From positions 186,001-250,000 of the forward strand of contig NZ_JAUSVX010000001.1 in assembly GCF_030814995.1 (NCBI RefSeq): DNA of 64,000 nt. Direction: 5' to 3'. Below the pieces are notes generated by a model. It made no database searches. It was not told the DNA's origin and saw nothing but the letters and a program-made list of their open reading frames with translations. The translations under genes were made by a program, and so were the position numbers. Origin of the DNA: Labrys wisconsinensis. Its GTDB lineage: Bacteria; Pseudomonadota; Alphaproteobacteria; Rhizobiales; Labraceae. Below, one piece after another: positions 26,631-33,928 of this stretch (its first letter is position 1; every line of letters begins with the position of its first letter).

Positions 26631-28115
26631 CTACACTAGGAGTTGCGCCAGCGTCGCCGCAGTCCCCTGCGCCGCCAGCTGTCGTGAAATTCTCTGGTAG
26701 GCGGCGACGAAAGCCGGGCTCTGCCTGAGGCCGAGGCCGCCAAACGCCTCGATGCCGAGCACGGCCAGGGGATCGCCGGTCCGCAGGCCGCGCCAGTCCT
26801 GCGGCCCGATGCGCGGCTCGAAGATCTCGAACCCGACGCCCCTGTCGTCGACGCCGCCGAGATAGCGCCCGAAGCACGCGATGAGGAAGGCTTCGCGGGC
26901 GAGGTCGCCGCCGCCGGCGATCAATTGCGTGATCGTCCTGCCGTGGAACACGGGGATCTTGGAGGCGCCGTCGCCGGCCACCCGCAGCAGCTGGTCCTTG
27001 ATCGCCGGGTTGGCGAAGCGCTCGACCACCGTGTCGGTGAAGGCCCGGGTCGAATAGCCGGAGGGCGGCACGACCAGGCGGCGGGCATCGAGCTCCCAGA
27101 ATCTGCCCAGCAGGCGCGGAATGTCGGGATGGCGCATGCCCTCGTCGACGAGGCGCGAGCCCATCAGCAGGGCGGGGTAGCACATCAGCATGTGGGCGGC
27201 GTTGGAAAGTCGGCCCTTCACCGCGACATAGGCGGCGACCTCGTCGCTGAACACCACGCCGGCGCGCTCGAGGCTCGGCCGCCCGGCGCTGAAGCGATCC
27301 TCCACCACCCAGCTCGTATAGGTCTCGCAGGTCGCCGCCAGAAGATCGTCGACGCCGGTCGCCGCGGTGATCCGCCGGCGTTCCGCCTCCGGCACCTGCG
27401 GCGCGATGCGATCGACCATCGAGTTCGGGAAGGCGCCGTTCGCCTCGATCCAATCGGCCAGCGCCGGGTCCTTGGCCCGGGCGAAGCCGAGGACGGCGAG
27501 GCGCGCGGTGTCGCCGTTGCGCGGGAGATTGTCGCAGGACATCACCGTGAACGGCGGCAACCCGGCCTGGCGGCGGCGCGCCAGCCCCGCGACGATGGTG
27601 CCGAACGCCGTCTTCGGCGTCCGGCCGGCGAGGTCGCCGGCGACATCCGCCGCGGCGAGGCTGAACGCGCCGCTGGCCTCGTCGATGAAGTAGCCGCCTT
27701 CGGTGATGGTCAGCGAGACGATGCGCGTGGCGGGATCGGCAAGCCGCGCGAGGACGGCTTCCGGCTCGGCGGGAGCGTGGAGGTACTCGACCATCGCGCC
27801 GACGACCTGCGTCTTCTCAGGTGTCGGCCCGGTGAGCTCCGTCACGGTGTAGAGGTTGTCCTGGCGGCGATAGGCCTGCGCCTTGGCCAGGGCGGCGGGC
27901 CCGTCCGTCAGGCCGATCCCGCAGATGGCCCAGGCCTCGTGACCGGGAAGGTGCAGGCAGGCCTCGACGGCCACGGCCTGGTGCACGCGGTGGAAGTTGC
28001 CGACGCCGATATGCACGATGCCGGGACGAAGCCGGCTGCGGTCATAGCGCGGCCTGGTCACGGTCGGGCCGAACGATGCGAGCGTCGTGGTGTTGAGCGG
28101 GAGCATTCGACTCAT
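26631..28115 (-). CDS. Mannitol dehydrogenase family oxidoreductase (second copy)
   Basis: 494 residues. It has HIGVGNFHRVHQAVAVEACL at the N-terminus, LTITEGGYFIDEASG, and the catalytic triad in the order Lys-Asn-His (K-GRLS-N-AA-H). It lies between the binding-protein gene and the ATPase gene, so the importer and the first oxidation step are encoded together. It is only distantly similar to the copy at 22399-23871 in the interior, so this is not a recent duplication. Likely oxidation of an imported pentitol or hexitol to the ketose. Confidence 0.9.
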   Translation of the reverse strand: MSRMLPLNTTTLASFGPTVTRPRYDRSRLRPGIVHIGVGNFHRVHQAVAVEACLHLPGHEAWAICGIGLTDGPAALAKAQAYRRQDNLYTVTELTGPTPEKTQVVGAMVEYLHAPAEPEAVLARLADPATRIVSLTITEGGYFIDEASGAFSLAAADVAGDLAGRTPKTAFGTIVAGLARRRQAGLPPFTVMSCDNLPRNGDTARLAVLGFARAKDPALADWIEANGAFPNSMVDRIAPQVPEAERRRITAATGVDDLLAATCETYTSWVVEDRFSAGRPSLERAGVVFSDEVAAYVAVKGRLSNAAHMLMCYPALLMGSRLVDEGMRHPDIPRLLGRFWELDARRLVVPPSGYSTRAFTDTVVERFANPAIKDQLLRVAGDGASKIPVFHGRTITQLIAGGGDLAREAFLIACFGRYLGGVDDRGVGFEIFEPRIGPQDWRGLRTGDPLAVLGIEAFGGLGLRQSPAFVAAYQRISRQLAAQGTAATLAQLLV

Positions 28116-28135
28116 GCCTTCCGGGCGTCGGCAGG

Positions 28136-28158
28136 CCCTCCTCCCCGCGGGAGGAGGG
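28136..28158 (-). promoter_or_regulatory. Hairpin after the sugar-binding-protein gene
   Basis: Perfect 10-bp stem, CCCTCCTCCC (28136-28145) with GGGAGGAGGG (28149-28158), and a 3-base loop. It lies 26 bases past the binding-protein stop on its strand and before the next gene. No T-run. It probably stabilises or partly attenuates the message so the binding protein is made in excess. Confidence 0.65.
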
Positions 28159-28183
28159 ACCGTTCACGATCGAGGAAACAGCC

Positions 28184-29143
28184 TCAATCGTCGTGCTTGG
28201 CATTCCATCCCTGGTAGTCCCCGACATTCTCGCGGGTGACCAGCGTCGAAGGAATCAGCAGGAGCGTCTTTTCAGGCTTCTTGCCGTTGACGATATCCAT
28301 GCCGGTCTGCGCCGAGACCTTGGGGATGGCGTAGAAGTCCTGGCTGGCCGAGGCCTTGATCATGTCGAGCCCCGGATCCTTCAGGGCCGCCTCGATGTCG
28401 GGCGAGCCGTCGACCGAGGTGATGAAGAATTCGCCGCGATTGGCCTGCTTGGCGGCCAGCGCCGTGCCGATGGCCTGGGGATCGTTGATGGTGAAGATGG
28501 CATCGATCTTCGGGAAGCGCGTGAGATAGCCCTGCGCCACCGCGAGGCCGCCATCGCGCGAGCCCTTGGCGTCCTGGTCGTCGGAGAGAATCTTGATGTC
28601 GGGATATTTGGAGAACACCGCCTTGCAGCCCGTCACCCGATCGACGACGGCCGAGACCTGGGGACCGTTCTCGATGATGACGCTGCCTTTGCCGTTCAGC
28701 TTGTCGGCGATGTACTGGCAGGAGATCCGCCCGGCCATGACGTTGTCGGTGGTGACGGCGGCGTCCGCCCCGTCGGCGACGGTGTCGAAGGCGATGACCG
28801 GAATGCCGGCAGCCTGGGCCTTCCGGATCGCCGGCGTGATCGCCTTGGGGTCGCCGGGGTTCAGCAGGATGAAGTCGACGCCGGCGGCGATGAAATTGTC
28901 GATCTGGTTGACCTGCTTGCCGAGGTCGTAGTCGTAGCCGACCGTCGTGACCTGGGCCTGCGGATAGGCCTTCTTGATCAGCCGCGTGGCCGTGTTGGCG
29001 ATGATGACGAAGCCGGGGTTGCCGAGCGACCCGACGGATATGCCGACGGATCTGATGTCCTTGGCCAGGGTCGGGCCGGATGCGCCCGTGGCCAGGGCCG
29101 CGCCGGCCATGGCGATGCCGGCGAGATGGCTCAAAAATCTCAT
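28184..29143 (-). CDS. Periplasmic sugar/polyol-binding protein (RbsB-like)
   Basis: 319 residues with a signal peptide (RFLSHLAGIAMAGAALATGASGPTLA). The mature protein has the periplasmic-binding fold of the Peripla_BP_4 family (SVGISVGSLGNPGFVIIANT, NFIAAGVDFILLNPGD, IPVIAFDTVADGADAAVTTDN, FTINDPQAIGTALAAK). It delivers substrate to the permease/ATPase encoded downstream. The promoter region with inverted half-sites lies just upstream, and the divergently unrelated SorC regulator gene ends 150 bases away on the same strand. Confidence 0.92.
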   Translation of the reverse strand: MRFLSHLAGIAMAGAALATGASGPTLAKDIRSVGISVGSLGNPGFVIIANTATRLIKKAYPQAQVTTVGYDYDLGKQVNQIDNFIAAGVDFILLNPGDPKAITPAIRKAQAAGIPVIAFDTVADGADAAVTTDNVMAGRISCQYIADKLNGKGSVIIENGPQVSAVVDRVTGCKAVFSKYPDIKILSDDQDAKGSRDGGLAVAQGYLTRFPKIDAIFTINDPQAIGTALAAKQANRGEFFITSVDGSPDIEAALKDPGLDMIKASASQDFYAIPKVSAQTGMDIVNGKKPEKTLLLIPSTLVTRENVGDYQGWNAKHDD

Positions 29144-29166
29144 GGAACGGTTCCTCCCTGCGCGTC

Positions 29167-29223
29167 ATGAACATTTATGCACAGTTCGTATATATGTTCA
29201 TCACACCGCAATGGGCATGTCAA
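29167..29223 (-). promoter_or_regulatory. Promoter and candidate SorC operator for the polyol operon
   Basis: On the minus strand a consensus -35 TTGACA (29223-29218) is followed by two inverted half-sites, ATGAACAT (29167-29174) and ATGTTCAT (29194-29201), in an AT-rich stretch that covers the -10 and start region. Operators of SorC/DeoR-like sugar regulators often contain TGAACA/TGTTCA half-sites, and a SorC gene ends just upstream. Binding is inferred. Confidence 0.6.
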
Positions 29224-29292
29224 TGCGCCTTCAAGCGCCCGCAAAGCGAGCGCTGTGCCGAGCAAAGCAAGCTTGATGGACGAAATCTGCGC

Positions 29293-30258
29293 TCAGAAGG
29301 CGATGACGCGCCTGGCCGTCGCCTCATCCGTGATGAGGCCCGTGAGAATTTGTCCGGCAATCGCAGAAAAGATTGATCTGGCCTTCGGCTCGCCGATCCC
29401 GACACCGACCACGAGCCGGCCCGAGCCGGGCTCCGGCGGCGCCGAGGTCAACCGGGAATTGACCTGGTTGCCGAGGATCCTGCCGCGGCTGTCGAAGTTC
29501 CAGCCCGTCACTTCGCCGGCGGCGCCGGCCTTCATGAGCTCGACGAGCTCCTCCCGGGAGATGAATCCGTCCTGAAACTGCGGAGCGCTCAGATCCATCT
29601 GCCCGACGCCCACGAGCGCGGCATCGGCCTTTGCGGCCAATGCATGGACTTTCTGGACGAGCGGCAGGGCTGCGAGCAGCTCGCGCTGCTCGCTCGTCTC
29701 CATCAGGACGGGAAGCGGAATGGGATAGTGCTTCGCCTTGGTGACGTCGGCGAGCTTGTGGAGCACGTCGAAGAAGCTCGCCGAGCCGTCGGGCGCAATA
29801 TTGCCGACCAGAGCCACCAGCGTGTGGTGGCGGGCGTCCATCGGCACGATCTGATCCACGGCGGCCCGCAGGGTCCGCCCGGAACCGATCGCCAGGATGC
29901 TCGGCGTCGGCGACATCAGGATCTGCTCGATGAAGTTCGCCGCGCTCAAGGCCACGCCCGTCAAGGACTGCGGATTCTCCAGGTCGGTCGGCACGATCTC
30001 GCAATATTGCAGCCCGAAACGCTCCCGCAGCTGCTCGGAAAGCTCCATGCAGGCCGCCAGCCGGCGCTCGACGCGAAAGGTGATCAATCGCTCCGAGACG
30101 GCGAGCGTCACCAGCCGCTGGGCCGTGGGCCGCGAGACGCGAAGCTTGCGAGCGATCTCCTCCTGGGTATTGCCCGCGACGAAGTAGAGCCAGGCGGCGC
30201 GGGTCGCCGTCTCGATGCGCGAGGCGTCCGATTCATGTCCGGCCAAGGCGACCTCCAT
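29293..30258 (-). CDS. SorC-family sugar-binding transcriptional regulator
   Basis: 321 residues from ATG 30258; a GTG at 30318 that overlaps the kinase stop as GTGA would add 20 residues and is a good alternative. The N-terminal helix-turn-helix (NTQEEIARKLRVSRPTAQRLV) is followed by the SorC sugar-binding domain (ILAIGSGRTLRAAVDQIVPM, ALVGVGQMD, GEVTGWNFDSRG, VVGVGIGEPKARSIFSAI). These regulators respond to phosphorylated sugars. It is placed between the kinase and the transport operon and probably represses or activates them from the half-sites at 29167-29201. Confidence 0.9.
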   Translation of the reverse strand: MEVALAGHESDASRIETATRAAWLYFVAGNTQEEIARKLRVSRPTAQRLVTLAVSERLITFRVERRLAACMELSEQLRERFGLQYCEIVPTDLENPQSLTGVALSAANFIEQILMSPTPSILAIGSGRTLRAAVDQIVPMDARHHTLVALVGNIAPDGSASFFDVLHKLADVTKAKHYPIPLPVLMETSEQRELLAALPLVQKVHALAAKADAALVGVGQMDLSAPQFQDGFISREELVELMKAGAAGEVTGWNFDSRGRILGNQVNSRLTSAPPEPGSGRLVVGVGIGEPKARSIFSAIAGQILTGLITDEATARRVIAF

Positions 30259-30314
30259 GGTGGTATCGCCGCGCTGGGCACGCCTGGCGCGGCGAGGCGA
30301 TCGATCCGCGGGGG

Positions 30315-31883
30315 TCACCCCTGCCACCGGGCGCTGACCCCGTGCAGGCGGCGCATCACCGACCGCACGCTGTCGTCGAAGACCAGCTCACGATAGGCGC
30401 CGTAGATCTCGTCGTAGATCGCGCGATGCGCCTGGTTCGGCTCCAGCACCCGCTTGCTGCCTGCGCCGTACCGGAAGGATCCAGCGATATAGTCGGGAAC
30501 AAGTCCTGCCGCCACGGCACCGTGTATCGCGGCGCCCACGGCGGTGGGGTTCTCGATTTTCGGGATCGAAACATTGCGGCCGAGCACGTCGGTCATCGTC
30601 TGCACGAGCAATGCGTTCCGGGAGAGCCCGCTCGTCAGGATCATTTCGTGGACGGGAACACCGCCGTTCTCGATCAGCTCGACGATCAGCCGCGCGCCGA
30701 AGCACAGGGATTCGACGAGCGACCGATAGATCTCCCCCGCGCTCGCGCCGATCCGCAGCCCGGCGAGGACGCCGCCCAGGCCCGAGTCGCGCCACGGTAT
30801 GCGGTTGCCGCCGAACCAGTCCAGCGCGACCAGTCCGGACTGCCCCGGCCGCACCGCCGATGCGGCCGCGTCATAGCTGGCGAAGTTGCTCTGCATGTCC
30901 GGGGCGAGCGGGAACGTCTGCGCAAACCAGGTCAACATGTCGCCGAAGGCCGCCTGCCCCGCCTCGCAGCTCCACAGGCCCGGCAGCGCAGCCCCCATGG
31001 CGGCGCTCTCCAGCCCCGACGGCAGGGCGTGAGCCGTCGGATCGACGGCGATGAAGCCGGCGGAGGTGCCCAATGCGCCAACCAGCGCGCCGCCTCGCAC
31101 GGCGCCGACGGCCGGCAGCACCGCGTGGGAGTCGATCGACGCCACGGCGACGATCGGCCAGCCCCGGATGCCGGTGCTGGACCGCCAGCGCTCGCTCAAC
31201 TCGCCCGCCGCCGTGCCCACCGCCGTCGGCGGCCCGAGGCGCTCGCTCAACCCTGGGAGCAGATGCGAGGGATATCCCTCGTCGGGCGTGTATTGGGCCT
31301 TGAAGCAGGCAAAATCCATGCTGCGGCATTCCGAGCCGGTCAGCTGCCAGACCAGCCAGTCGCCGGCCTCGATGAAGCGCTCGCACCGGGACCAGGTCGC
31401 CGGAGACTGCCTCGCCAGCTCGATCGCCTTCGGCAGCATCGCTTCGCCGCTGACGCGGCCGCCGAAATTGTCGAGAAAGCGTCCGCCGAGGCGATTGACG
31501 TCGTCGGCGTAGGACTGGGCTGCCGTGTGCTTCCACAGCTTGACATAGGCGTGCGGCTCATCCGGCAGCGCCGCCTGGAGCGCACGGCCGTCGGCGAAGG
31601 CGGGCATCGGCGAGGAGGCGGTGAAGTCGATGCCGATCGACACGACCTGCCGCCCCTGCCCCAGCCGCGTCAGGATATGCTCGGCTGCCTCGAGATAGTC
31701 GGCGGGCACCTGCAAGGCATAGCCCGGCGGCAGGCGCCGCCCGTTCGGCAGGGCCTGAGACAGAACGCCGTGCCGGTAGCGATGCACGGCCGAGTCGACC
31801 TGCACGCCGGTTTCGGCATCGATCAGGACGCCGCGGGCGGAAGCCGTGCCGAAGTCTACGCCGATCAGGCACTGTTGAGACAT
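30315..31883 (-). CDS. FGGY-family carbohydrate kinase (ribulokinase-like)
   Basis: 522 residues from ATG 31883. The N-terminal phosphate loop is GVDFGTASARGVLID. It also has the FGGY-type AAIHGAVAAGL and MILTSGLSRNALLVQTMTDVLGR blocks. The AraB-like length and the ASIDSHAVLPAVGAVRGGALVGALGTSAG segment point to a ribulokinase or related ketose/polyol kinase. In a cluster with polyol dehydrogenases it would phosphorylate the ketose formed. It is the first gene of the minus-strand cluster, and its stop overlaps the possible GTG start of the SorC gene. Confidence 0.88.
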   Translation of the reverse strand: MSQQCLIGVDFGTASARGVLIDAETGVQVDSAVHRYRHGVLSQALPNGRRLPPGYALQVPADYLEAAEHILTRLGQGRQVVSIGIDFTASSPMPAFADGRALQAALPDEPHAYVKLWKHTAAQSYADDVNRLGGRFLDNFGGRVSGEAMLPKAIELARQSPATWSRCERFIEAGDWLVWQLTGSECRSMDFACFKAQYTPDEGYPSHLLPGLSERLGPPTAVGTAAGELSERWRSSTGIRGWPIVAVASIDSHAVLPAVGAVRGGALVGALGTSAGFIAVDPTAHALPSGLESAAMGAALPGLWSCEAGQAAFGDMLTWFAQTFPLAPDMQSNFASYDAAASAVRPGQSGLVALDWFGGNRIPWRDSGLGGVLAGLRIGASAGEIYRSLVESLCFGARLIVELIENGGVPVHEMILTSGLSRNALLVQTMTDVLGRNVSIPKIENPTAVGAAIHGAVAAGLVPDYIAGSFRYGAGSKRVLEPNQAHRAIYDEIYGAYRELVFDDSVRSVMRRLHGVSARWQG

Positions 31884-32124
31884 GTCGGTGACAGCTCGTC
31901 GTCTCGGGAGCCGGGCCACGGCACGCGCGACGGCTGATAGCGCAGAGGGTCGCCCGGCCGCAAGCCGGCCGCGGCAAGCGCGGCAGCCCGCTGCGTGTCC
32001 AGACCTTTCGAGCTTCGGTTCGGGGTGGATTCCGGCCCTGCCGCCATGGGGCTAAGCTCGGCGAATCGCGGCGCGGCCGTCATGCGCCGAACGCTCGTTC
32101 GACCGCGCCCGGAGGCGACCAGGA

Positions 32125-32682
32125 ATGGCAAATGACGACCGCACCCGGATCATTCCCAGGAGAACGCCGGAATCGGCGGCCATGTCGGCAAACGTCAAGC
32201 GGGCCATGGCGATCACCGCCGCTCTCAACCGTTTGACGTTCAACGACGCGGACGAGGTCCGGGCCTTGTTCAGCGATCTCATCGGCAGCACGGTGGACGA
32301 CAGCTTCGTGTTGATCCCGCCGTTCTACACGGCCTGCGGGCTCGATATCCGTGTCGGGCGCAATGTCTTCGTCAATCAGAATTGCACCTTCTACGACCTC
32401 GGCGGCCTCGACATTGCCGACGACGTGATGATCGGGCCGAACGTGAGCATCATCACGACCGGCCACCCCCTCGAACCGTCCCAGCGGCGCGCCTTCGTCA
32501 TCGCCAGGCCCATCGCGATCGGGAGAAACGTCTGGATCGCAGCCGGCGCGACCATCATCGGCGGCGTGACCGTCGGCGAGAACGCGGTCGTCGCAGCCGG
32601 CTCGGTCGTCACCAGGGACGTTCCGCCCAATACCCTCGTCGGCGGCAATCCGGCGCGGGTCATTCGCTCGATCGCCGACTGA
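32125..32682 (+). CDS. Hexapeptide-repeat sugar O-acetyltransferase (LacA/Maa type)
   Basis: 185 residues. An N-terminal helical region (RAMAITAALNRLTFNDADEVRAL) is followed by left-handed beta-helix hexapeptide repeats (IRVGRNVFVNQNCTFYDLGG, IADDVMIGPNVSI). The catalytic His is in TTGHPLEP, and the acetyl-CoA-binding segment is IGRNVWIAAGATIIGGVTVG to RDVPPNTLVGGNPARVIR. It acetylates sugars such as maltose or galactosides. It stands alone next to the polyol cluster but on the other strand, so a functional link is uncertain. Confidence 0.92.
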   Translation: MANDDRTRIIPRRTPESAAMSANVKRAMAITAALNRLTFNDADEVRALFSDLIGSTVDDSFVLIPPFYTACGLDIRVGRNVFVNQNCTFYDLGGLDIADDVMIGPNVSIITTGHPLEPSQRRAFVIARPIAIGRNVWIAAGATIIGGVTVGENAVVAAGSVVTRDVPPNTLVGGNPARVIRSIAD

Positions 32683-32783
32683 GGGAGCCTCCGCCACGCG
32701 AATTTCCCCCGTGGGGCGGCAGGCCGGCCCCGTGCCCGCCGCCCGTGGCGCGCCTCGCCCTCCTCGCGTATTCTCTCCGGGCC

Positions 32784-32990
32784 ATGCCCAAGCCGCCCAC
32801 CAGCTCTCCGATCTCCCGCGCGATCAGGCTCGCGATCGAGGCCGCCTCCCTCGAAACCGCGAGGCAGGCCGCGACGGCTCAACGCCAGAAGGCGATGGCC
32901 ACGCTCCTCGGGATACGGCTGGCGGAGTGCCGGAGGGCAGCCAGGAGGGAATTGGCGAAGATCGAGCCGGAGACCGAAGGGGAAAGCTGA
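32784..32990 (+). CDS. Possible small helical protein, 68 aa
   Basis: Not recognised. The frame from ATG 32784 encodes a polar Ala/Arg-rich helix (IRLAIEAASLETARQAATAQRQKAMATLLGIRLAEC), which reads more like a protein than the overlapping frames. There is no strong ribosome site. It could be a chance frame in GC-rich DNA. Confidence 0.3.
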   Translation: MPKPPTSSPISRAIRLAIEAASLETARQAATAQRQKAMATLLGIRLAECRRAARRELAKIEPETEGES

Positions 32991-33323
32991 AGGCCGGCTG
33001 CCGTTCCGGACGGTCTCGCGCCAGCCAATGGCCCCTGCCATCGCGACGCTCGTGGCCGGCTGCTCGGCTCGGCGGGGGCCATTGCTGCCCCTTCCTGCAG
33101 GCCGCCCCGCCTGGCGCCCGGAAGTCGGACCCGGCAGCTCCTGCACGCTCCTCTGTGGGTAACTTCTCCGGGGCTTCGCCATGCTCTCGGACAGGCGTAT
33201 AGTTTGCCGGCTTCAATCGGGACCCGCTCCGAATTGGCCGAGCTTGTGACGCATGTCGAAACCCGCCGTGTCGCCGTTCCGGCCGGCTGGGCCGCAGCGA
33301 AGCAGACCCACCCTGCTGTCGCC
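32991..33323. other. Intergenic stretch, nothing recognised
   Basis: 333 bases between two doubtful small genes. Open frames here lack domain character. I see no tRNA, repeat or clear promoter. Confidence 0.4.
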
Positions 33324-33533
33324 ATGGCCATTCACGCCATCAGCAGCCCCATGCGCAGCGCCGAAGCGATCTGGGATCTGCCGACATCGGCCGAATGCGA
33401 AGAGGTGAAGAGGCGCGTGCAGGCCTATATCAGCGAAGGCGCCTTTCCTGCCGATCCGGACGGCATCTACGAGTGGGGCCTCAATCTTCTCGTGCTGGCC
33501 AAGGGCCGCAATGGGACGGCGACCGAGGTCTAG
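33324..33533 (+). CDS. Hypothetical small protein, 69 aa
   Basis: From ATG 33324; a TTG at 33204 in the same frame would extend it by 40 residues, but that part looks less protein-like. The sequence (IWDLPTSAECEEVKRRVQAYISEG... DGIYEWGLNLLVLAKGRNG) has a balanced, non-repetitive composition suggesting a real small soluble protein. No known domain is seen. Confidence 0.45.
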   Translation: MAIHAISSPMRSAEAIWDLPTSAECEEVKRRVQAYISEGAFPADPDGIYEWGLNLLVLAKGRNGTATEV

Positions 33534-33928
33534 GGCCTTGTCCCCGGCCTTGATCGCGCGGCATCGCCGCGACGCCTGACGCGGTACCGAGCGCCCTCGC
33601 ATCCCCTGCCTGCGGCAGCCACTCCCCGCGCCGTCTTCCGCGACAGTCTGCTCCCGTTCGCGGCTGTCGGCGGTGCCCGTCCGGTTCGCATGGGACAGCA
33701 GGGCGCGCGCCCATGACGGACCGGCGCCGCCCTGCCGAGCGGATCGTCCATCGCTCCTCGCCGAGACCGACGTCACAAAAGCTTAAAGATCGAAGACTAC
33801 GGCTCTGGATCGTTCCGACCCCAGCTCCATGCGCGCATCGCGCGCCGACTGCTACCGCGAATTGCCGGCCATCAGAGATCTGGAAGGCCCGATCGCACGG
33901 GCTCACTCGACCACGACAGGGGGGCGAT
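33534..33928. other. Leader region of glycogen phosphorylase, no gene seen
   Basis: 395 bases upstream of glgP. The glgP frame is open back to 33713, but the encoded residues are unlike the family, so the gene is taken to start at 33929. A short AT-rich patch (AAAAGCTTAAAG near 33777) could be part of a promoter. Nothing else is recognised. Confidence 0.4.
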
